Assembly (NCBI GenBank): GCA_024234855.1
Contig: JACKNN010000002.1
Coordinates: forward strand, 310,001-374,000
DNA length: 64,000 nt
Reading direction: 5' to 3'
From: Pseudomonadales bacterium
GTDB taxonomy: Bacteria; Pseudomonadota; Gammaproteobacteria; Pseudomonadales; Halieaceae
A model generated the notes under the pieces. It saw only the letters and a program-made list of their open reading frames with translations, was not told the DNA's origin and did no database searches. Made by a program: the position numbers and the translations under genes. Positions 60,478-64,000 of the stretch are shown piece after piece. The first letter of the stretch is position 1. Every line of letters begins with the position of its first letter.

Positions 60478-61557
60478 ATGAAAGCTGTTGTCATGCGCAA
60501 TGAGTCACTGCAGGTTGAGCAAGTCAGGGATCCTGAGCCCGGTCCCGGTGAGGTGCTGGTTCGCACCCTGGCCTGCGGCATCTGTGGTTCAGACCTGCAT
60601 ATGTACAAACACTGCGACCACGCCCTGGAAAGCTTCAAGCGCGGCAATATACCCATAAGCTTCGACCCGGCAAAAGGCGTGGTGTTCGGACATGAATACT
60701 GCGCGGAAATCCTCGATTATGGACCCGGCACGGAGAGGAAGTTACAGCCGGGTACCCGGGTATGCTCGATACCGCTGGTGTTCAAGCCCGACACGCTGGA
60801 AAGCGTCGGCTATTCCAACAGCTATCCCGGCGGTTATGGCGAGCGCATGGTCCTGTCCGAGATGATGCTGATACCGGTGCCGGGCGACCTGCCCAGCAAT
60901 ATCGCCGCCCTCACCGAACCCATGGCCATAGCGGTTCACGCCGTGGGCAGGGCGCAGTTGCAGGGTGATGAAGTACCCATGGTTATCGGCTGCGGCCCGA
61001 TCGGGCTGGCGATGATTCTCGCCCTCAAGGCGCGCGGCATCGGCCCGGTTATCGCCTCGGATTTCTCCGCCGGGCGCCGTGCGCTGGCGGAAAAAATGGG
61101 CGCCGATATCGTGGTTGATCCCGCCGCCAGATCACCGTACCAGAGCTGGCTGGATGTAGCCGCGCCCAGGGACTACGACATGAACAGCCCGCTGGCGATT
61201 ATGGGGCTGGGACCTGCGCCGAAACCCTGCGTGATCTTCGAGTGCGTGGGTGTTCCGGGCATTATCCAGCAGGTGCTGGCCAGTGCGCCGCCGCGCTCCA
61301 GACTCATCGTGGTCGGTGTATGTATGCAAGCGGATACCATCGAGCCGTTGATAGGCATCAGCAAGGAAATGAATGTGCATTTTGCCTACGCTTACAGCGC
61401 TGAGGAGTTCTGCCAGACACTGACAGACCTGGCCGAGGGCAAACTCGATGCGTCCCCCATCATCACCAGTGTGGTGCAGCCCGAGGGCGTGTCCCAGGCC
61501 TTCGAGACCCTGGCCAAGCCTGAGGATGAAGCCAAGATCATGATCAATTTCGATTGA
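60478..61557 (+). CDS. Zinc-dependent alcohol dehydrogenase (MDR superfamily)
   Basis: A 359-residue medium-chain dehydrogenase. Catalytic zinc ligands appear in 'CGICGSDLHMYKH' (C36, H41) and 'FGHEYCAEI' (H72, E73). The NAD site is 'VIGCGPIGLAMILALKARG' followed by 'IASDFSAGRR'. The four-cysteine structural zinc lobe is absent: the segment after the catalytic histidine holds only one further Cys ('GTRVCSIP'). The start ATG 60478 follows GGGAGAG. The substrate cannot be told from the sequence. It lies 46 bp before the ChaC gene, and the two may be co-transcribed. Confidence 0.9.
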   Translation: MKAVVMRNESLQVEQVRDPEPGPGEVLVRTLACGICGSDLHMYKHCDHALESFKRGNIPISFDPAKGVVFGHEYCAEILDYGPGTERKLQPGTRVCSIPLVFKPDTLESVGYSNSYPGGYGERMVLSEMMLIPVPGDLPSNIAALTEPMAIAVHAVGRAQLQGDEVPMVIGCGPIGLAMILALKARGIGPVIASDFSAGRRALAEKMGADIVVDPAARSPYQSWLDVAAPRDYDMNSPLAIMGLGPAPKPCVIFECVGVPGIIQQVLASAPPRSRLIVVGVCMQADTIEPLIGISKEMNVHFAYAYSAEEFCQTLTDLAEGKLDASPIITSVVQPEGVSQAFETLAKPEDEAKIMINFD

Positions 61558-61603
61558 AGGCACTCCCGGTACCAGGCGAGCGGGCGAGCCCGGTGCAGAT
61601 TCA

Positions 61604-62167
61604 GTGACTGCCAGCCAGCGCGAGTCGACCTGGGTTTTTGGCTACGGGTCGTTGATCTACAAGGTGGATTTTCCGTTCCTGCAGCGGGAGGTGGCCGCCA
61701 TCGAGGGCTGGCAACGCCGTTTCTGGCAGGGCTCCCACGACCATCGGGGTACACCGGATGAACCGGGCAGGGTGGTTACCCTGATCCCCGCAGCGGGCTC
61801 GACCTGCAAGGGAGTTGCCTACCGGGTGGAGCACGAGGTATTTGAACACCTCGATCACCGCGAGAAAAACGGCTACCAGCGGCACGCCGTGACCATTACC
61901 CTGTTGGCGGCGCAACAGCAGGTTGGCGGCCTGCTGTACGTGGCGCGAGCTGACAATCACGCTTACCTGGGGCCGGCACCGTTGCCGGAACTGGCGGCCC
62001 ATATCGCCCGCTCCTGGGGCCCCAGTGGCAGCAATCGTGACTATGTGCTGGCCCTGGCCAGTGCATTGCGCGAATTGGACGATCCCGATCCGCACGTACT
62101 CGCGTTGGAGGCGCTGCTGCTCGACCCCTGGCGGGCCTGTACGGGCGTCGGCGATCCAGTGCAGTAG
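61604..62167 (+). CDS. ChaC-type gamma-glutamylcyclotransferase
   Basis: Breaks down glutathione to 5-oxoproline and Cys-Gly. The 187-residue protein starts at GTG 61604 and has the family substrate loop 'VFGYGSLIYK', then 'WQRRFWQGSHDHRGTPDEPG', and the catalytic Glu E87 in 'HLDHREKNGYQR'. The C-terminal 'LGPAPLPELAAHIARSWGPS' is typical of bacterial ChaC. It converges on the lipase-like gene, 34 bp from its stop. The ribosome binding site is weak. Confidence 0.92.
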   Translation: MTASQRESTWVFGYGSLIYKVDFPFLQREVAAIEGWQRRFWQGSHDHRGTPDEPGRVVTLIPAAGSTCKGVAYRVEHEVFEHLDHREKNGYQRHAVTITLLAAQQQVGGLLYVARADNHAYLGPAPLPELAAHIARSWGPSGSNRDYVLALASALRELDDPDPHVLALEALLLDPWRACTGVGDPVQ

Positions 62168-62201
62168 CTGGCGACTCCAGACAGGGCGCGACGGCACTGC
62201 C

Positions 62202-63410
62202 TTAACGGCTGAACCAGTCGATCACCTGCCGGTGAACATCCGCGTCGTCGAGCAGGTCGAAGTGATTCTTCTCGTGGAATACCCGGCAGTTTTCCGGCTG
62301 GATCTTCAGTCGTCGCAGGTCATCCCTGTGGATACCCACGGCGCTGTCCGGCCGCACCAGCAGGTCACCCAGGAGGTGGCCCAGCGGGTCCAGTTCGTGG
62401 CGGCCCAGGCTGGCCGCCGCGAAGTAGTAATCGACCCCCGGCACCAGTGGCACTACCCGGCGCTCATCCGGCCGCCTCTCGTCGGGGTGGCGACCACTCC
62501 AGTCCTCATCGAGCAGGGCGCCGTGGCGCAGATCCTTGATGCCGACACTGCGCACCCGGCCGAATAACATCGGCTCGGCATAGGGGATTTTCTTCAAGGT
62601 GCTTTCAAACGCGTGGCCGGCCCGCTCCAGCGGTGAGCCGTGGTGGGGTGTGCCAAGGCAGACCACCCGCCGCAGGTATGGCAGCCAATTTGCCTGCTGG
62701 CTTTGGGCGTACCAGCAGGCGCTGCGGATAATCAGGCCGCCCATGCTGTGGCCGACCAGGCTGACGGACTCAACGGGTACCGGCCAGGCATCGCATAAGG
62801 CTTGCAGCATCTGTGCGAACTGCTGGCCGTTGGTGGAAATATGCCGGCCCGTATTGTAGCGCAGGTAGAGCGGGGAATAGCCGAGGTCGTCCCGCAGGTG
62901 GTCGCCGATAGAGGGGCGGCCATTGCGCTTCCAACTCAGCTCCGACAGGCTCAGCCCGTGTATCAGCGCCACGATGTGCCCACTCACCTGTGGCAGTGCC
63001 GCGTTGATCGCCCCCGGTTCGAGCGTCAGCGCCTCGTCGGGAGTCCTGAAGGACATCGGTGTAGCCAGGGCGTTGCCGGTGGCTTCGAGGTGATCCCCCA
63101 GCACGCCATTGAGGGCTGCCACCACGCGCGTCTCCGCCGGCGAACCACCGACGCGGCGGACCTCTGCCGGCAGGACGGAGAATGCCCGGTCGACGCCTTC
63201 ACGTATGCCGTCGGTGATGCCGCGGATGATCCTGTAAACGCCCGCCGCGATCAGGCCGTGTGCCCGGGTGGGTTGTTGCGGTGGCGCGGCGAACGGCAGT
63301 GGGGCCCGGGCGATGGTTTCATGCATGCGCTCGACGGTATTCGTGATGCCCTCAACCGAATCGAAGGCCAGGCGGGTACCGCCCTGTATGGTCTGGATGG
63401 ATGTCGTCAT
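62202..63410 (-). CDS. Lipase-like alpha/beta hydrolase
   Basis: A 402-residue protein with an alpha/beta-hydrolase core in its C-terminal two-thirds. It has an oxyanion-type 'VALIHGLSLSELSW', nucleophile S222 in 'SLVGHSMGGLIIRSACWY', then 'VCLGTPHHGSPLERAGH' as in PGAP1-like and triacylglycerol lipases, and a late His in 'EKNHFDLLDDADVH'. The N-terminal 130 residues are helical and not recognised. No signal peptide is visible, so it is probably cytoplasmic. The start is ATG 63410. It lies 90 bp downstream of the ribbon-helix-helix gene on the same strand. Confidence 0.88.
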   Translation of the reverse strand: MTTSIQTIQGGTRLAFDSVEGITNTVERMHETIARAPLPFAAPPQQPTRAHGLIAAGVYRIIRGITDGIREGVDRAFSVLPAEVRRVGGSPAETRVVAALNGVLGDHLEATGNALATPMSFRTPDEALTLEPGAINAALPQVSGHIVALIHGLSLSELSWKRNGRPSIGDHLRDDLGYSPLYLRYNTGRHISTNGQQFAQMLQALCDAWPVPVESVSLVGHSMGGLIIRSACWYAQSQQANWLPYLRRVVCLGTPHHGSPLERAGHAFESTLKKIPYAEPMLFGRVRSVGIKDLRHGALLDEDWSGRHPDERRPDERRVVPLVPGVDYYFAAASLGRHELDPLGHLLGDLLVRPDSAVGIHRDDLRRLKIQPENCRVFHEKNHFDLLDDADVHRQVIDWFSR

Positions 63411-63500
63411 GGAATGTCTCCTGCCCTTTGGACCCGGATTGATGCGGGCCAGGGGCCCGCTTCGGCAAGTCAGGTGCTCGCAGCACCGATGCGGTGAAGC

Positions 63501-63965
63501 TCAGCCGGCGCCTTTGCTGCCGGGTTTGGCCAGTGTGGCCAGGCAGGAAAGGCAGAGTAATACCGGCCTCGCCTGGGCGGGCACGCCGACGGCGCCGCGT
63601 TCGCCCTTGTGCAATATGCAGTTGCAGTGGTCGCAGGTGCCGTTGAGGTTCAACACTGCTTCCTGCCAGCCAAGAACGAGCCCGTCAGCACCATCGGCTT
63701 CCGCGGGTGCGGCGAGTCGGTGGGCCGGGGTGCGGGGCTTTCGGCCCTGGATTGCCCTTGCCAGTTTCGTGCTGTCTGTGACCACGCCTTCCACCAGCTG
63801 GAACGTATTGAGCAGTACGTTGCGCACCACCGTGGAGACGGACAGTCCCAGTTGTTCGGCATGATCCCGCAACTCCTCATCGAGCTGCCGCGGGATGCGG
63901 GCCTGCAGGACCCGGTCCTTGGTCTGGCGGGGTTTGAGGCGCTTTTTTCGTTTCGATTCGACCAT
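63501..63965 (-). CDS. Ribbon-helix-helix protein with C-terminal zinc-ribbon-like motif
   Basis: A 154-residue protein. A very basic N-terminus ('KRKKRLKPRQTKDR') leads to a MetJ/Arc-type ribbon-helix-helix ('VLQARIPRQLDEELRDHAEQ', 'LGLSVSTVVRNVLLNTF'), a typical DNA-binding dimer. The C-terminal half has two cysteine pairs, CDHC with a nearby extra Cys ('GTCDHCNCILHKGE') and 'LCLSC', spaced like a zinc ribbon. The start ATG 63965 follows GGAG at 9 bases. It is likely a regulator of itself and possibly of the adjacent hydrolase. The combination of folds is unusual. Confidence 0.8.
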   Translation of the reverse strand: MVESKRKKRLKPRQTKDRVLQARIPRQLDEELRDHAEQLGLSVSTVVRNVLLNTFQLVEGVVTDSTKLARAIQGRKPRTPAHRLAAPAEADGADGLVLGWQEAVLNLNGTCDHCNCILHKGERGAVGVPAQARPVLLCLSCLATLAKPGSKGAG

Positions 63966-64000
63966 GGGTTGTAGCTCCGTGTTTTTCAGCCAACCAGTCG

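Overview
The window is GC-rich, gene-dense bacterial chromosome with few gaps. No intergenic stretch exceeds about 290 bp, and no insertion sequence, prophage or CRISPR array was seen. Gene content (PtsP, MnmC, HrpA, DusA, MlaA, GltX, a Cpx-type system, a Pil-Chp-like chemosensory cluster, an autotransporter GDSL esterase) points to a free-living, probably marine, gammaproteobacterium. The Halieaceae/Cellvibrionales lineage is my best guess; this is inference from content and composition, not a computed placement.

Layout. 1-4158: the end of an unknown gene, then cardiolipin synthase and PtsP on the minus strand. 4449-18571: a plus-strand run that looks like one sensory system. It holds an NtrC-like AAA+ protein with degenerate catalytic motifs, a helix-turn-helix-like partner, a PilG-like receiver, a PilI-like CheW, a PilJ-like receptor, a ChpA/PilL-type kinase divided between two genes, a second CheW-like protein and a small unknown protein. 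No CheR or CheB methylation enzyme and no PilH is present. 18832-21773: a small unknown gene and a membrane GGDEF-EAL protein. 21836-24954: a lipoprotein and a CpxA/CpxR-like pair divergent from a CpxP/Spy-like protein.

24998-31884: a minus-strand run with an M16C protease, glutaminyl cyclase, MnmC and a periplasmic coiled-coil protein. 32033-36898: a small unknown gene, a MaoC hydratase and HrpA. 37062-39082: a compact three-gene RiPP locus of the bufferin/HvfA type (Cys-rich repetitive precursor, DUF692 MNIO oxidase, DUF2063 partner), followed by MlaA. 39994-41659: a partner-switching pair (pseudo-receiver/PP2C phosphatase and STAS protein). 41661-46731: TerB, transaldolase, DusA, a lipoprotein, a short-chain dehydrogenase and cysteine synthase, all on the minus strand.

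46946-50534: GltX, a double glutaredoxin/GST-like protein, a TRIC/YicG-type membrane protein, a DUF4345-like membrane protein and tRNA-Ala(GGC) with a clear promoter and terminator. 50613-60314: small, secreted and surface proteins (nuclease, a large Gly/Ser-rich lipoprotein, DUF2845, VCBS-repeat, autotransporter esterase, DUF4124, DUF481). 60478-63965: a zinc-type dehydrogenase, ChaC, a lipase-like hydrolase and a ribbon-helix-helix/zinc-ribbon protein.

The two regions most worth attention are the rearranged Pil-Chp-like cluster and the bufferin-type locus.
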